DNA of 64,000 bases from JANPLN01 sp041736155 (GTDB lineage Bacteria; Bdellovibrionota; Bdellovibrionia; Bdellovibrionales; JAGQZY01): the NCBI GenBank assembly GCA_041736155.1, contig JBGSUL010000032.1, positions 124,001-188,000 on the forward strand, given 5' to 3'. Below, piece by piece: positions 9,142-18,791 of this stretch. Position 1 is the first letter of the stretch. Each line of letters begins with the position of its first letter. The notes under the pieces are model-generated. The model had not been told where the DNA came from, did not search any database, and saw nothing but the letters and a program-made list of their open reading frames with translations. A program made the position numbers and the translations under genes.

Positions 9142-11130
9142 TTACATTAAATTGTACGGGTCCATGTCGATCTGGACCTTGAGCTCGCGATATGCGCTTT
9201 GCAAATGGGAAACGTATTGTAAAACCTCGTGCAATACCGGAAGAGAATCTGACTTGAGTAAAATCTGATAGCGAAAACGATTGCGCAGTTTAAATAAGGG
9301 AGCGGGCGCTGGGCCGAGCAAGCGTACAGAAAGATTTTTATGAGTGATGTACCCCCGTAAGTTTTGCGCAAGATCGTGGGAGAGGGAATCCGTTTTGCTC
9401 TGTATATTTCCAGAAAGTTTAATGCAGGCGAGTCGTGCAAAAGGCGGATATTGCAACTCTGTGCGGTCGATCAGTTCTTGATTGAGAAATCCAGCGGTGT
9501 CGGCGGTGAGTGCGTAGGTGAGACTGGGGTGGTCGGGTTTGTAAGTTTGAATCAACACCTTCCCGGGGTGATGGCGACCGGAGCGACCACTGACTTGAGT
9601 CATCAGTTGATAGCTGCGTTCGGTGGCGCGGAAATCGGGAATATGAAAAGAAATATCGGCGAGCACAATGCCAACCAGAGTGAGCTTTTCGAAATCCAAA
9701 CCTTTAGCAATCATTTGTGTGCCCACTAAAAACTGTACTTCGCCTTGTTCCATTTGCTCGATGAATTCTTCGAGGCGCGCGCGTGAGTCGATCTCGTCGC
9801 GGTCGACACGTAACACTTTGGCGAGGGGGAAGAGTTTTTGTAGGTCTTCTTGTACGAGCTCCGTGCCGAGCCCCAAGGGCTTTACAGCGCCGACTTTACA
9901 TTCGGGACATGTTTTGGCGAGCTCCTGTGAATAATCACAATAATGGCAAACCAGATGGCTTTGGCCATGCAACGTGAGGGAGATATCGCAGTTGGGACAT
10001 TTGTAAATAAAACCACAGTCCTGACAAAAAACAGTTTGCGCAATCCCACGACGATTAAGGAACAGCGCCGACTGAAATCCGTTTTGGTAATTGATCTGCA
10101 GTTCTCGATAAAGTTCTGTTGAGAGCCAAGACGGTAGAAAACTTTCGCGCGCGAGATCATGTTTACTGTCCGTCATGTCGATAATTTTGATTTCGGGCAT
10201 ATGCAGAGTCATCGCTCTCTGTTGCAGGCGATGAAGATGAAATTTTTTGTCGCCCACGTTTTTCCAGGTTTCTAGACTGGGAGTGGCCGAACCTAAAACA
10301 ATGGGAATCTTTTCGTATTGAGCACGCACAATGGCCGTGTCGCGGGCATGGTAGCGCAAAGACTCATCTTGTTTGTAAGAAGCCTCGTGCTCTTCGTCGA
10401 TGATGATCAAACCTAGATTGGGAACGGGGCAAAACAGTGCCGAGCGTGCGCCAATCAGCACACGTTTTTTTTGATCGACCACACTCCACCACTGATTGGT
10501 TTTTTCACGTTCGGTGAGATCCGAATGCAAAACCGCCATCTCGTCGCCCAGCTGTTCGCGAAAACGCGAGATGAGTTGCGGTGTGAGTGCAATTTCGGGA
10601 ACCAAAACAATGGAACCTTGTTGTTCGGCAAGTTTACGTTTGATTAACTCAATGTAGACTTCGGTTTTTCCTGAGCCAGTGACACCCCAGAGAAGATGAG
10701 TGGAAAACCCTTTGGTCGCATCAATGGCTTCGACCGCCTGCTGTTGTTCGGCATTGAGTGTGATCTTTTTTTCTTCCACACTTTTTGTAAATAAATCTTT
10801 GGCGGGGCTTCGACCTTTTTTGGCCAGAGGCGGATAAAATAGCGAGAACACATCTCCTGGGGAGTGATGATAGTATTTTGAAATCCACAAGGCCCATTGC
10901 AATTGCGGGGGAGTGAGGGGCGGAATCTCTTCTTCCACCGAGAGAATGGATTTCAGTTTAAATTCCGTAGGCGCGGTCTCCTCACGATCGATCACCACAC
11001 CATCGGCAGAGCGTTTGCCGAGAGGGACGAGGACCTTCTGGCCGCGAACCAAAGGAAGATCCGAGGAGTAGGTGAGGAGTTGCGGAAAGGGCGCTTTGAC
11101 CGCCACTTTCCAAAGAGTAGGTTCAGACAT
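9142..11130 (-). CDS. priA: Primosomal helicase PriA
   Basis: A 3'-5' superfamily 2 helicase of 662 residues that restarts collapsed replication forks. Walker A is WGVTGSGKTEVYIE, Walker B is IIIDEEHEASYK, and the helicase motif SATPSLETWKN follows. The family's two zinc sites are visible as CQDCG, CPNCD, CHYC and CPEC around residues 370-420. The N-terminal DNA-binding domain is present. It starts 9 bases after the LolA-like gene. The last codons and the stop lie in a weak hairpin (CCGTACA/TGTAAACGG). Confidence 0.96.
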   Translation of the reverse strand: MSEPTLWKVAVKAPFPQLLTYSSDLPLVRGQKVLVPLGKRSADGVVIDREETAPTEFKLKSILSVEEEIPPLTPPQLQWALWISKYYHHSPGDVFSLFYPPLAKKGRSPAKDLFTKSVEEKKITLNAEQQQAVEAIDATKGFSTHLLWGVTGSGKTEVYIELIKRKLAEQQGSIVLVPEIALTPQLISRFREQLGDEMAVLHSDLTEREKTNQWWSVVDQKKRVLIGARSALFCPVPNLGLIIIDEEHEASYKQDESLRYHARDTAIVRAQYEKIPIVLGSATPSLETWKNVGDKKFHLHRLQQRAMTLHMPEIKIIDMTDSKHDLARESFLPSWLSTELYRELQINYQNGFQSALFLNRRGIAQTVFCQDCGFIYKCPNCDISLTLHGQSHLVCHYCDYSQELAKTCPECKVGAVKPLGLGTELVQEDLQKLFPLAKVLRVDRDEIDSRARLEEFIEQMEQGEVQFLVGTQMIAKGLDFEKLTLVGIVLADISFHIPDFRATERSYQLMTQVSGRSGRHHPGKVLIQTYKPDHPSLTYALTADTAGFLNQELIDRTELQYPPFARLACIKLSGNIQSKTDSLSHDLAQNLRGYITHKNLSVRLLGPAPAPLFKLRNRFRYQILLKSDSLPVLHEVLQYVSHLQSAYRELKVQIDMDPYNLM

Positions 11131-11139
11131 CAGTGCTTT

Positions 11140-11964
11140 CTAACGAAATCGTGAATAGAATTCTTTAAGATTTGCATTTTCTGGCAAAATCGCGCGAAGA
11201 CCTTTTTGGATTTGCAGAGCGGCTTCCACTTTTTTAGCTTCGAGAAGTTGCGTGGATGTATTTTGCACAAGCACAGTGGAGTTTTTCCAAAAAACGGTTT
11301 GCAGTTCGGGCTGCTTGATTTTTCCTTCTTCAAAATCTTTATAGGAATCAAATTCCACTTCCACTTGCGAGCCTAAACGTAGCTTACGTATAAGAAAGCT
11401 GTCCTGTTCAACCCAGAGGCGCGGCGGTTGCAATGTATTTTTAGAATCCAGAGCGCCAAGCATATAAGCCACGCCACCTTTGTAGCGATCCAAATTCACA
11501 TAGGCGGGAGAAGACGTGTCGCCGGAAACATTGGGTGGTAAAATTTGTAGAGCCGACAAGCGGCTCATCAAGGCGCGTGAGCTGCGGTAGTGAATCAGCG
11601 GCTCAAAAAATTCAGGACTCAGTGGAAAAACCTGTGCAGCACCTTCAGAAGTGGTGGTGTGGCGGCGGCCGCCCTTGTATAAAATCTCTACCGCCCAAGT
11701 CGTGCCATCCGCATTGGTTCCCTCAGAGCGGACCTTCATCAAATCCGCATTGGCAACCGTCCATGTTTCTTGCGCGACCACATTGTCTTCTTTGAGAGTC
11801 ACAGTGCGCTTAAGGACCCATGCTTTGGTGCCGCCATTGTTGGAGGTCATCTTGCCAAGAATTGTATTGAGCTTGGGAATGTAAGCCTGTGCTGAGGCCG
11901 AGCTGAGACAGAGAGCTAAAAATAAAAAAACTGTTTTCATAATTTTGTTCATAACTTCGTTCAT
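11140..11964 (-). CDS. Secreted protein, possibly LolA-like
   Basis: 274 residues with a Sec signal peptide (KTVFLFLALCLSSASAQA, cleavage near residue 26). The rest is predicted beta-rich. The segment RLWVEQDSFLIRKLRL and then VEFDSYKDF resembles the strand-turn-strand part of the LolA/LolB outer-membrane lipoprotein carriers, but no family signature is certain. The start overlaps the galU stop by ATGA. Three in-frame ATGs lie in the first nine codons; the coupled one is chosen. Likely periplasmic. Confidence 0.6.
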   Translation of the reverse strand: MNEVMNKIMKTVFLFLALCLSSASAQAYIPKLNTILGKMTSNNGGTKAWVLKRTVTLKEDNVVAQETWTVANADLMKVRSEGTNADGTTWAVEILYKGGRRHTTTSEGAAQVFPLSPEFFEPLIHYRSSRALMSRLSALQILPPNVSGDTSSPAYVNLDRYKGGVAYMLGALDSKNTLQPPRLWVEQDSFLIRKLRLGSQVEVEFDSYKDFEEGKIKQPELQTVFWKNSTVLVQNTSTQLLEAKKVEAALQIQKGLRAILPENANLKEFYSRFR

Positions 11965-12842
11965 AGCTTTCCTACCATTTGTTGAAGGTATTTTCGTAAA
12001 TCTTCGCCGATTTGTGGGTGCTTCAAACCCATTTCGATATTGGCAATGACATAACCAAGCTTGTCGCCTGCATCATACCGAATGCCCTCAAAGAACCGAG
12101 CAAGAAGACCTTCGTTGGTAGCGAGCTTGCACATCGCATCGGTCAATTGCACTTCTCCATTTTTGCCAGGAGCCAGATTTTCTAAATACGAAAAGATTTT
12201 TTTGGTAAAAATATAACGACCGGGAAGAGCCCAGTTGCTTGGTGCTTTGTCGATGGCGGGTTTTTCCACCACATCCTTCACGCGGATATAATCTTTTTCC
12301 GGTGTGCCGCTGATGATGCCATATTTGGAAACATCGTTGCGTGGAACTTCCATAATCGCCACGGTTGAAATTCCAGTCTCATCAAAAGTATTGGACAATT
12401 GTTTAATCACCGAAGGTGTTTCGGGTGTTGTCGGGATCATCAATTCATCACCCAACAAAACCGCAAACGGTTCATCGCCGACCACGGATCGTCCGACCCA
12501 CACCGCGTGTCCCAGTCCAAGGGCCTGTTTTTGGCGGATGCTGATGATGTTCACCATATTACGAATGTCGTGAAGTTGTTTGAGGGTTTCGTGCTTGCCG
12601 TTTTTGGCGAGAGTTTCTTCCAATTCCACATGGCGATCGAAAAAATCCTCAATGGCATTCTTACGACGACCGGAAATCAGGATCACATCTTCGATTCCGG
12701 CGAGAGCAACCTCCCGTACCACGTGCAATAAAAGAGGCTCGTCCACGATGGGGAGCATTTCTTTGGGAACGGAACTGGTGATGGGTAAAAAGCGAGTTCC
12801 AAGTCCGGCAGTGGGAATAATAGCTTTGCGTACGCGTTTCAT
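11961..12842 (-). CDS. galU: UTP-glucose-1-phosphate uridylyltransferase
   Basis: 293 residues. Makes UDP-glucose for envelope polysaccharides. The nucleotide-binding start RKAIIPTAGLGTRFLPITSS, the PKEMLPIVDEPLL motif, the LGLGHAVWVG block and VEKPAIDKAPSNWALPGRYI are all typical of GalU. Length matches the bacterial family (about 290-300). It is the first gene of a minus-strand run with the LolA-like gene and priA. Confidence 0.96.
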   Translation of the reverse strand: MKRVRKAIIPTAGLGTRFLPITSSVPKEMLPIVDEPLLLHVVREVALAGIEDVILISGRRKNAIEDFFDRHVELEETLAKNGKHETLKQLHDIRNMVNIISIRQKQALGLGHAVWVGRSVVGDEPFAVLLGDELMIPTTPETPSVIKQLSNTFDETGISTVAIMEVPRNDVSKYGIISGTPEKDYIRVKDVVEKPAIDKAPSNWALPGRYIFTKKIFSYLENLAPGKNGEVQLTDAMCKLATNEGLLARFFEGIRYDAGDKLGYVIANIEMGLKHPQIGEDLRKYLQQMVGKL

Positions 12843-12950
12843 AGGTCCTCTTTATGGGTGCTCATAGAGTCTGTTCTAAAAAGGTATCAAATTGAGTCAG
12901 GGGAAGCTATTCCTAATGCGCAAAGCAAAGAAAACAGGTATCCTATTCTT

Positions 12951-12978
12951 ATCAGTGCGTTATTTGGGGGATTCATGA
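12951..12978 (+). promoter_or_regulatory. Shared start region, copy 1 (ATCAGTGCGTTA ... GGGGGATTCATGA)
   Basis: The 28 bases before and over the start codon at 12975 closely match those before the VWA gene at 24996. Both have ATCAGT, one variable base, CGTTA, a short spacer and an identical 13-base GGGGGATTCATGA. The run of G is a strong ribosome-binding site 5 bases from ATG. The two genes are unrelated over most of their length, so the match points to common expression control. Confidence 0.6.
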
Positions 12979-14213
12979 AAAAGAAAATGTCCGTAGTGAT
13001 AAGTCTGGTTATCACCGCCATCGTTCTTTTCTCTTATCAAAACTGCGGTGTCGAAGCTCCACAAAGTTATTTTGACCAAGAACAGTTGTCGCAACTTCCT
13101 TATCAAGCCACAGTCGACCAAGTCGCCTATATGTCTTGCGCGGAACAAGGCAATGTGGTTAATGACCCCGGCGTATTTTTTACTTTCCGTGTGGGTGCTT
13201 ATCAAGAAGGCTCGGGACTCGCGCTCTCAGACACTTTTATGGAATACACGCGCCGTTCGGAACCGGATGATCGCGCGGTGTTGCTTATGCAGGAAATGAA
13301 TAGCAAAAACTATCGTTTGCAGTTTTCCGTGCGCAAACAAAGCGATCTTGGCACGATGTACATTAACAGCACCAGCGGCACAGGGATTGAAAGTATCGAC
13401 TATGATTTTGTGTTTGGTGATTTAGGATCTTCGGAAATGTCAGCGTCACTGGTGGGATTAAATACGGGTGAGGCGATGTCCTACTGGTCACCTGGTGGAA
13501 TTACGGCCGATGCTTACATGAGTGGGTCGATGGTCTTTAATGCATCGGAAGCGCTCGCTGCCGATATACGAAATTTTATGACCAACACAGGGATTCTCGC
13601 CGTGGGATTTTCGACAGATAATGAGCCGGGAGTTTTATTAAACCGAAGCGCGTATTTTATTACGGGAGCCGATAACGATGGCGATGGTTCGAACGAGGAT
13701 AGCGACGATATGTCGGTGCCGGCAAATCAAGCGTTTGGTGTCGGACTCAAGGTGACCTTTCGTCAACCTTTACCGAGCAATTGGGGTTATACTGGGGTAG
13801 CGCATTTGAATCTTCCGAAAAGAGTTTTAAATTCGGTTCAAGAGTATGATTTGAGCAAACCTACAACAATTAAGTCGACATGGACATGTGATGCAAAATA
13901 TCAGTTGCGGATATTTTATCCGGGAACAGAGGGCACTTTGTGCCCAGATGTCGCCGCACCGACGAGTGGCACCAATCTTACGGATTATCAGATTGTTCGC
14001 AACTCACTGCCGGCATCGGATTGGAAAATCAATTGGAGTAAAAAATGTGTGGTGCCCTTGCGTTATGCTTTGGGTAGCTGTTATGGGATTAACTCGACAG
14101 GGTCAACACCCGTAACGCGCACAGCGGTTTATGACATCACTCAAACATGTGACCCAGCAGTTAACTCTGTCTGTGCGCACTTTGTCAGTATTTGTCTTCG
14201 CCCGACTGAGTAA
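12975..14213 (+). CDS. Exported protein with Q-N-C-G signal end, function unknown
   Basis: 412 residues from the ATG at 12975, chosen for its GGGGG ribosome-binding site; a GTG frame extension to 12858 has none. The N-terminus KKKMSVVISLVITAIVLFS is a signal segment ending in YQNCG (Cys24). That resembles a lipobox but has Asn at -1. The mature part is beta-rich, contains an acidic DNDGDGSNEDSDD stretch (a possible calcium site) and eight or more cysteines in the last 90 residues. No family was recognised. The first residues and the upstream region match the VWA protein at 24996. Confidence 0.75.
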   Translation: MKKKMSVVISLVITAIVLFSYQNCGVEAPQSYFDQEQLSQLPYQATVDQVAYMSCAEQGNVVNDPGVFFTFRVGAYQEGSGLALSDTFMEYTRRSEPDDRAVLLMQEMNSKNYRLQFSVRKQSDLGTMYINSTSGTGIESIDYDFVFGDLGSSEMSASLVGLNTGEAMSYWSPGGITADAYMSGSMVFNASEALAADIRNFMTNTGILAVGFSTDNEPGVLLNRSAYFITGADNDGDGSNEDSDDMSVPANQAFGVGLKVTFRQPLPSNWGYTGVAHLNLPKRVLNSVQEYDLSKPTTIKSTWTCDAKYQLRIFYPGTEGTLCPDVAAPTSGTNLTDYQIVRNSLPASDWKINWSKKCVVPLRYALGSCYGINSTGSTPVTRTAVYDITQTCDPAVNSVCAHFVSICLRPTE

Positions 14214-15125
14214 TCAAGATTTCTTCTTGAGCAGGAAATAAAACCCGACGCCTAAAAAAGGTAAATCGGATAATTGCAAAACCGTAAAAATAAGAATTCC
14301 ATCATTGCCACTTGAAGAGCTCATAAAATCATAAAGAAACTTATAAATGACTTGTCCCACACCGAGTGCTCCTGGGGTTGTTGGAATCACCATCGAAAGT
14401 GCTGACAGAGGAAATACCACGAATGTGTTGGCAAAACTCACTTGGGTTAAATGTTCCAGAAACGAAATCCAACAAATACAGATGACGTAAAACCCTTGGC
14501 TTAGGAAGCCGAGCAAGATGGCCACACTCCACAGTTTCCAATCTGAGAAAAGAGAAAGAACACTCAGTTTTTGCCAACGATTTTTCAAACGCAGGGACAG
14601 CCACGCGGCCGCAACAACCAGTGGAGGTACGGCCATCAAAAAATAGACACGATCCGAACGGATCAATAAATGAAGCTGAGTCCATATTTGCGGATTGAGC
14701 AACAAACCCACCACCAACATCATCAGCAACGAAAGCAAACCAAAAATTCGATCCATAAATATGGAGAGACTTACTTTCTCCATAGGAATTTTTAAACTAC
14801 GCATATAATAAAAACGTCCGAGGTCTGCAGAAACAGCGCTCGGCAGGACGTAACTTGTTAGTAGCCCGGTCATGTTGAGTAAAAAGATATTCCAATACGA
14901 CACGGCGACTTGAGTTCTCCGCAAAATAAACCACCAACGCCACGAAGCAGAAAGGTAGACCGCTAACTTGAGAATGACGGCTCCGATGAGAGTCCACAGA
15001 CTTAAGCGCGAGAGTTCGGAAGTAAAAGAAAAAGATTTATTATTCAGTAAATAGATCAAAATACCGAGAGCCAGGGCATAACGTAAAACGAGGGAAAACG
15101 AAATGTTAGTAATTTGTAATTTCAT
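14214..15125 (-). CDS. Flippase-like / LPG-synthase TM domain membrane protein (UPF0104)
   Basis: 303 residues from the ATG at 15125, which has GATGGGA upstream; an upstream TTG at 15158 is possible. It has about eight hydrophobic helices. The pattern LLTSYVLPSAVSADLGRFYYM and later LSMVIPTTPGALGVGQVIY is that of the YbhN/AglD-type family related to the MprF flippase domain, implicated in moving or modifying lipids. Its stop directly abuts the stop of the exported-protein gene on the other strand. Confidence 0.8.
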   Translation of the reverse strand: MKLQITNISFSLVLRYALALGILIYLLNNKSFSFTSELSRLSLWTLIGAVILKLAVYLSASWRWWFILRRTQVAVSYWNIFLLNMTGLLTSYVLPSAVSADLGRFYYMRSLKIPMEKVSLSIFMDRIFGLLSLLMMLVVGLLLNPQIWTQLHLLIRSDRVYFLMAVPPLVVAAAWLSLRLKNRWQKLSVLSLFSDWKLWSVAILLGFLSQGFYVICICWISFLEHLTQVSFANTFVVFPLSALSMVIPTTPGALGVGQVIYKFLYDFMSSSSGNDGILIFTVLQLSDLPFLGVGFYFLLKKKS

Positions 15126-15243
15126 ATCCCATCGTCGCAGAATTGTTTGTAGGAGCAAGCAATTCTTTTAAACTACGCAGGGAACTCCCCGTGCTACCTC
15201 AACGATAGGTCGTCTGCAAATTTTCGCTTTGAGAAAAGATGAT

Positions 15244-15858
15244 TTAAATCACTTTGCGGGTCCAGATCCTATTATGAGTATGTTCATGAACCACTCCGCT
15301 AGAGTTGCATGGCTTGATTTCTTCAATAAAACTTTCTGTTTTCCAATTTTTGTAAAGCATAAGCAATTCGCCAGAAGTCCAAAGAGATTCGTGCGCCTCG
15401 GCATCGGGAGCTCGTTTCACAAACGGTTTGCCCACAAAAGTATGAAGATTATGAAGACCGTTTTTATTTGTTATTTCTTGTAAATGTTGAATAAAGGAAT
15501 GTCTTTTTTCAGGAATTAAATATTGAAGGGTGCCTGATGAAAAAATAACGTCAAACGTGCCCGCCATCTTTACCTCGTTGATATCCGCTTGGAAGATGTG
15601 AATGAGTGACCCGTGTCTCTCGGCATTCTCTTTGGCTTTTTGAATTCCAACACTTGAAAGATCAAAACAGGTTACATCAAAGCCATTTTTAGCAAAGAAA
15701 ATGGCGTTCGCGCCTTCACCACAGCCGATATCTAAGAGTTTCATTGGGCGTTGAAGGGGCGGGACCAGCTCCAGCGTTTTGTAAACCATGCTCGAAGGTT
15801 TGAAATCCCAGTAATTTTGTGCGGATAAGTATCGAGAGTTGTAGGCTGTATCTTTCAT
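15244..15858 (-). CDS. Class I SAM-dependent methyltransferase
   Basis: 204 residues. SAM-binding motif I is KLLDIGCGEGANAIFFAK, followed by VTCFDLSSVGIQKAKENA (motif II, acidic residue at the strand end) and FDVIFSSGTLQYL (motif IV), then HNLHTFVGKPF. The pattern resembles TehB-like small-molecule methyltransferases. Substrate unknown. It stands alone: the flippase-like gene downstream starts 119 bases away. Confidence 0.8.
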   Translation of the reverse strand: MKDTAYNSRYLSAQNYWDFKPSSMVYKTLELVPPLQRPMKLLDIGCGEGANAIFFAKNGFDVTCFDLSSVGIQKAKENAERHGSLIHIFQADINEVKMAGTFDVIFSSGTLQYLIPEKRHSFIQHLQEITNKNGLHNLHTFVGKPFVKRAPDAEAHESLWTSGELLMLYKNWKTESFIEEIKPCNSSGVVHEHTHNRIWTRKVI

Positions 15859-16086
15859 TGACTATTTTTAGTAGGGGTTGCTCGTCTGTTCAAACAAAAT
15901 ACCTGAGAATGAAAAAAAGAGAGTGTTCCTAAGAAAGAGTGACGACCGCAAGGATCGTCAACAAGAGACTTTTGGCATAATAATTACAGAAAGCTATCAC
16001 CTCTTTACAGGGTCCCTGGCTAAAGGAGGGCGTATTGGGTAGGACTCTGTTTTGTCTTAATTAAAAGACGTGAGAGAGGAATAGGT

Positions 16087-16722
16087 ATGAACACTTTATT
16101 ATTAACGGTTTTTATTTTTATGTCGACAAGTGCTTTCGCACAAACACTGCAACCGGTATCCACTGTTGTTGAAGAGGGCACAGGCCTTTTGGTTGTGGGC
16201 GAGTACGCACGCACCAGCGTGCAGGATGACCATATCACTGAGAAATTGGTAAAGACAGTTTCGAGTCCTTACAACGAAGTTGTTGTAAGGTATGAAAACG
16301 TTTTGCCGGGTAATTATCAATATCGTTTTGCGAGAATCCCAAAGAGTGGTGTGACTTTGAGTAATTGGTCCTCAGGAGGACAGGGCGGATGTATAGATGC
16401 CATTCGGCAAGCTCTTTTTACTTTGGTTAAAGATGTAGATCATCAGGTGGAGCGTTTTCAGGTGGTATCACAAGCTGGATCCGAGACCGCTGAGATCAGA
16501 CTCTCTGCGATGCCGCCGGAAGAAACGGTGAGCATCTATAATGGCGGAGTTTTAGCGATTGCTTGTTCAGATGTGAGCCTCGCTCAGCGAGCGGCGTGGA
16601 GCGCAACACCTCGTCCAAACACAGAGTGGAGACCGCTCACCGTGAAAACAGCAAACGCGCTTGTTTTCCGTTATCCCGAAGATGTTTCAGACGCCCGATT
16701 CGAATTGGTCAAGGTCAACTAA
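16087..16722 (+). CDS. Secreted protein of unknown function
   Basis: 211 residues with a clear Sec signal peptide (LLLTVFIFMSTSAFA, cleavage near residue 18) and a good ribosome-binding site (GAGGAAT). Two cysteines in the mature part could form a disulfide (GGCIDAI and AIACSDV). No family recognised; probably periplasmic. The coding sequence holds a 9-bp perfect hairpin (CCTTACAAC/GTTGTAAGG) near 16267-16291. Confidence 0.7.
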   Translation: MNTLLLTVFIFMSTSAFAQTLQPVSTVVEEGTGLLVVGEYARTSVQDDHITEKLVKTVSSPYNEVVVRYENVLPGNYQYRFARIPKSGVTLSNWSSGGQGGCIDAIRQALFTLVKDVDHQVERFQVVSQAGSETAEIRLSAMPPEETVSIYNGGVLAIACSDVSLAQRAAWSATPRPNTEWRPLTVKTANALVFRYPEDVSDARFELVKVN

Positions 16723-16733
16723 AAGTACAAAAA

Positions 16734-16756
16734 GTGGCCGGGGAAAACCCAGCCAC
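16734..16756 (-). terminator. Terminator hairpin between convergent genes
   Basis: GTGGC (16734-16738) pairs with GCCAC (16752-16756), with an inner GGG/CCC stem and an AAAA loop. On the minus strand the hairpin is followed by TTTTT, so it should end transcription of the 113-residue gene; it lies between two genes that run towards each other. Confidence 0.65.
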
Positions 16757-16764
16757 AAAGTATG

Positions 16765-17106
16765 TTAATTCTTCTTATTAATTTCGGACGCTACTTTTTG
16801 TGCGTCCTCACTGCTGTACGGACCGATCTCAAGTCCGTCACCTTTGATGGGCTCTCGTAGAGTGAATGTGGAGGCCACTCCCGCTATATCTGACAGCACC
16901 ACCTTTTGAGCTCTCTGCTTTTTCACTTTCCGGAGTTTGGCTTTTCCAGATTTGCTGAGTTTGACGGCGAGAACGGTTTCGCCATCTTTAGAAACTTTTT
17001 CGGCTGCAATAAAATCGCCCTTGTTAAGATGGATACTCGGATCTGCATACACGCCCGCAGGAAGAGCAGAAATTAATAATGCTATTGAAAAAAGACGTAA
17101 ATTCAT
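16765..17106 (-). CDS. Small secreted protein of unknown function
   Basis: 113 residues with a signal peptide (LRLFSIALLISALPAGVYA, cleavage near residue 21). The mature part is basic (KLSKSGKAKLRKVKKQRAQK) and short, so it is probably periplasmic or envelope-bound. The ribosome-binding site is GAGG ahead of the ATG. A good terminator follows. No family recognised. Confidence 0.65.
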   Translation of the reverse strand: MNLRLFSIALLISALPAGVYADPSIHLNKGDFIAAEKVSKDGETVLAVKLSKSGKAKLRKVKKQRAQKVVLSDIAGVASTFTLREPIKGDGLEIGPYSSEDAQKVASEINKKN

Positions 17107-17159
17107 AAGACCTCACTTTTAAATGAAATTAAATTTTTATTCGAATGGAGAATATAAAA

Positions 17160-17489
17160 CTAAGCGAATAAAATGGGAGGGCTGAGGCCTGAACGAATGA
17201 GATAATTTTTAGTGCGGAAACTGTGGGAAATAAATGGCGGGTGGTCACCAGAAGAGGACTCTGGCGAAGTCGGCGTAGCTACTGGCAGTGTGAAAACAAA
17301 CTGGGTGAAATCGGAATTTGTAGGAAATAATTTTTCACTCGTTGAGAGAACTGGCTGATTCAACTGTGATTGAACCGTACAACTGTCGGGGTTAAGAGGT
17401 TCGTTTTGAGCCTCTACTGAACAAGCCAGCTGTGAACTCAAAAAGAGCACCGTCATCGCAAAAATTTGTGTAAGCCGGTCGACCATCAT
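17160..17489 (-). CDS. Small exported protein, hypothetical
   Basis: 109 residues. The N-terminus has a hydrophobic stretch IFAMTVLFLSSQLACSVEAQ, a plausible signal peptide. The mature part is Pro/Ser/Thr-rich with no known domain. No strong ribosome-binding site is visible, so the gene is less certain than its neighbours. It lies between the subtilisin-like gene and the 113-residue gene, all on the minus strand. Confidence 0.45.
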   Translation of the reverse strand: MMVDRLTQIFAMTVLFLSSQLACSVEAQNEPLNPDSCTVQSQLNQPVLSTSEKLFPTNSDFTQFVFTLPVATPTSPESSSGDHPPFISHSFRTKNYLIRSGLSPPILFA

Positions 17490-17534
17490 GTAATTACAGT
17501 GAGGCCGAGTCTAAACCTGTCAAGATGAAGAGGG

Positions 17535-18755
17535 TTATTTCTTCTTGCGGTTTTGTAATAAGTTATAAGCGGCGGAGACGTCGAGGGCTCCGCGTGAGAG
17601 GATGGGATAGGGGCCTGGGCGTGCGGAATCGATGATCGCCGACTTGATGTCTTGGGCCGAGGCTTTCGGAAAGGCTGAAAATAAGAGAGCGGCCGCTCCG
17701 GTGACAAAGGGGGCGGCCATACTGGTTCCATCCATTACTTTTACAAGTTTCGGTAGAGGGTACGTACTCTCAATGTCTGTTCCAGGCGCCATAATGTGTA
17801 CACGTTGGCCGTAGTTAGAAAAACCGGCAGTCAATTCATCGGTCGTCATTGCACCCACAGCGATGAGTGAACGAGAATCATAAGCGGCGGGATAGTCGGG
17901 AATACGATCGATGTTCATGGATTCGTTTCCAGCGGCCGTCACAAACAGAACATTGTATTGAGCGAGAGTATCGATGGCGACTTTTAACGAGCGCGAGCAA
18001 CCGGGTCCGCCCCAACTGGCGTTGATCACTTGTGCTCCTGCTCTACGTGCGGCGTCGATGGCGGCGATGGCGTCGTAAACATTTCCATCACCTGAGGCGC
18101 TAAAAAAATCATAAGCTAAAAGTTTTGCTCCGGGTGCCACACCTTGAATAGAGCCCGCGGAATGGTCTGCGGCAATAATTCCAGCAACGTGCGTGCCATG
18201 GCCTGAATCATCGGAGAGGTCGCCGGTTTCTTCCGGAAAATTATAGCCGTGGATATCGTCGATCAAACCATTCCCATCATCATCGAGACCATTTAAAGTT
18301 TCGTTGGGATTGGAGTAGAGTTGCTGGTTGAGCTGGGGGTGTTGGGTGTCGATACCGGAATCAATAATGGCGACAACAACATTTGAACCAGTGATATTTT
18401 TTTTCCAAAGATCATCAGCAAGAATATACAGCGGCCCCCAATTGATCGAACCACCCCAGCCGAGCAAGGAGAAAGATGATTGATTCACAGGTACGCGATA
18501 AAGTGCATAATTGTTTTCCACATCAGCAATTTCTTTTTGATGATTTTGAATATATTTTTCAAAAACCTCAGAAGAAACTTTGCGTAAATCAATTTTGCTG
18601 ACACGCCCGCTATGCCAGCGGATTAATTTTTCATGGGCAATGGAAGCGCCATCACACGTGGCTTGAGATTTTTCGAGGGTTTCCGGATCGGAACTTGTGG
18701 ATCCACAACCAGTTAAGACGAGTAAAGAGAGAAGCAGAATGCGGCAGACGTCCAT
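17535..18755 (-). CDS. Subtilisin-like (S8) serine protease, lipoprotein
   Basis: 406 residues. The N-terminus RILLLSLLVLTGCGS is a textbook lipobox (LTGC, Cys17), so the enzyme should be membrane-anchored outside the cytoplasm. The catalytic triad is visible: Asp132 in AIIDSGID, His186 in SGHGTHVAGIIAA and Ser345 in DGTSMAAPFVTG. The oxyanion Asn is N277 (AAGNE). A short region of about 100 residues between the lipobox and the catalytic domain may be an inhibitor-like prodomain. LDDDGNGLIDD may bind calcium. Confidence 0.93.
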   Translation of the reverse strand: MDVCRILLLSLLVLTGCGSTSSDPETLEKSQATCDGASIAHEKLIRWHSGRVSKIDLRKVSSEVFEKYIQNHQKEIADVENNYALYRVPVNQSSFSLLGWGGSINWGPLYILADDLWKKNITGSNVVVAIIDSGIDTQHPQLNQQLYSNPNETLNGLDDDGNGLIDDIHGYNFPEETGDLSDDSGHGTHVAGIIAADHSAGSIQGVAPGAKLLAYDFFSASGDGNVYDAIAAIDAARRAGAQVINASWGGPGCSRSLKVAIDTLAQYNVLFVTAAGNESMNIDRIPDYPAAYDSRSLIAVGAMTTDELTAGFSNYGQRVHIMAPGTDIESTYPLPKLVKVMDGTSMAAPFVTGAAALLFSAFPKASAQDIKSAIIDSARPGPYPILSRGALDVSAAYNLLQNRKKK

Positions 18756-18791
18756 GTCATGGCCCCTTGAAGAATGGGTTTTGCGTGAGAA

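Noticed and set aside
15859..16086. Possible small RNA in the gap before the 211-residue secreted protein
   Set aside because: No stable long stem or terminator with T-run was found.
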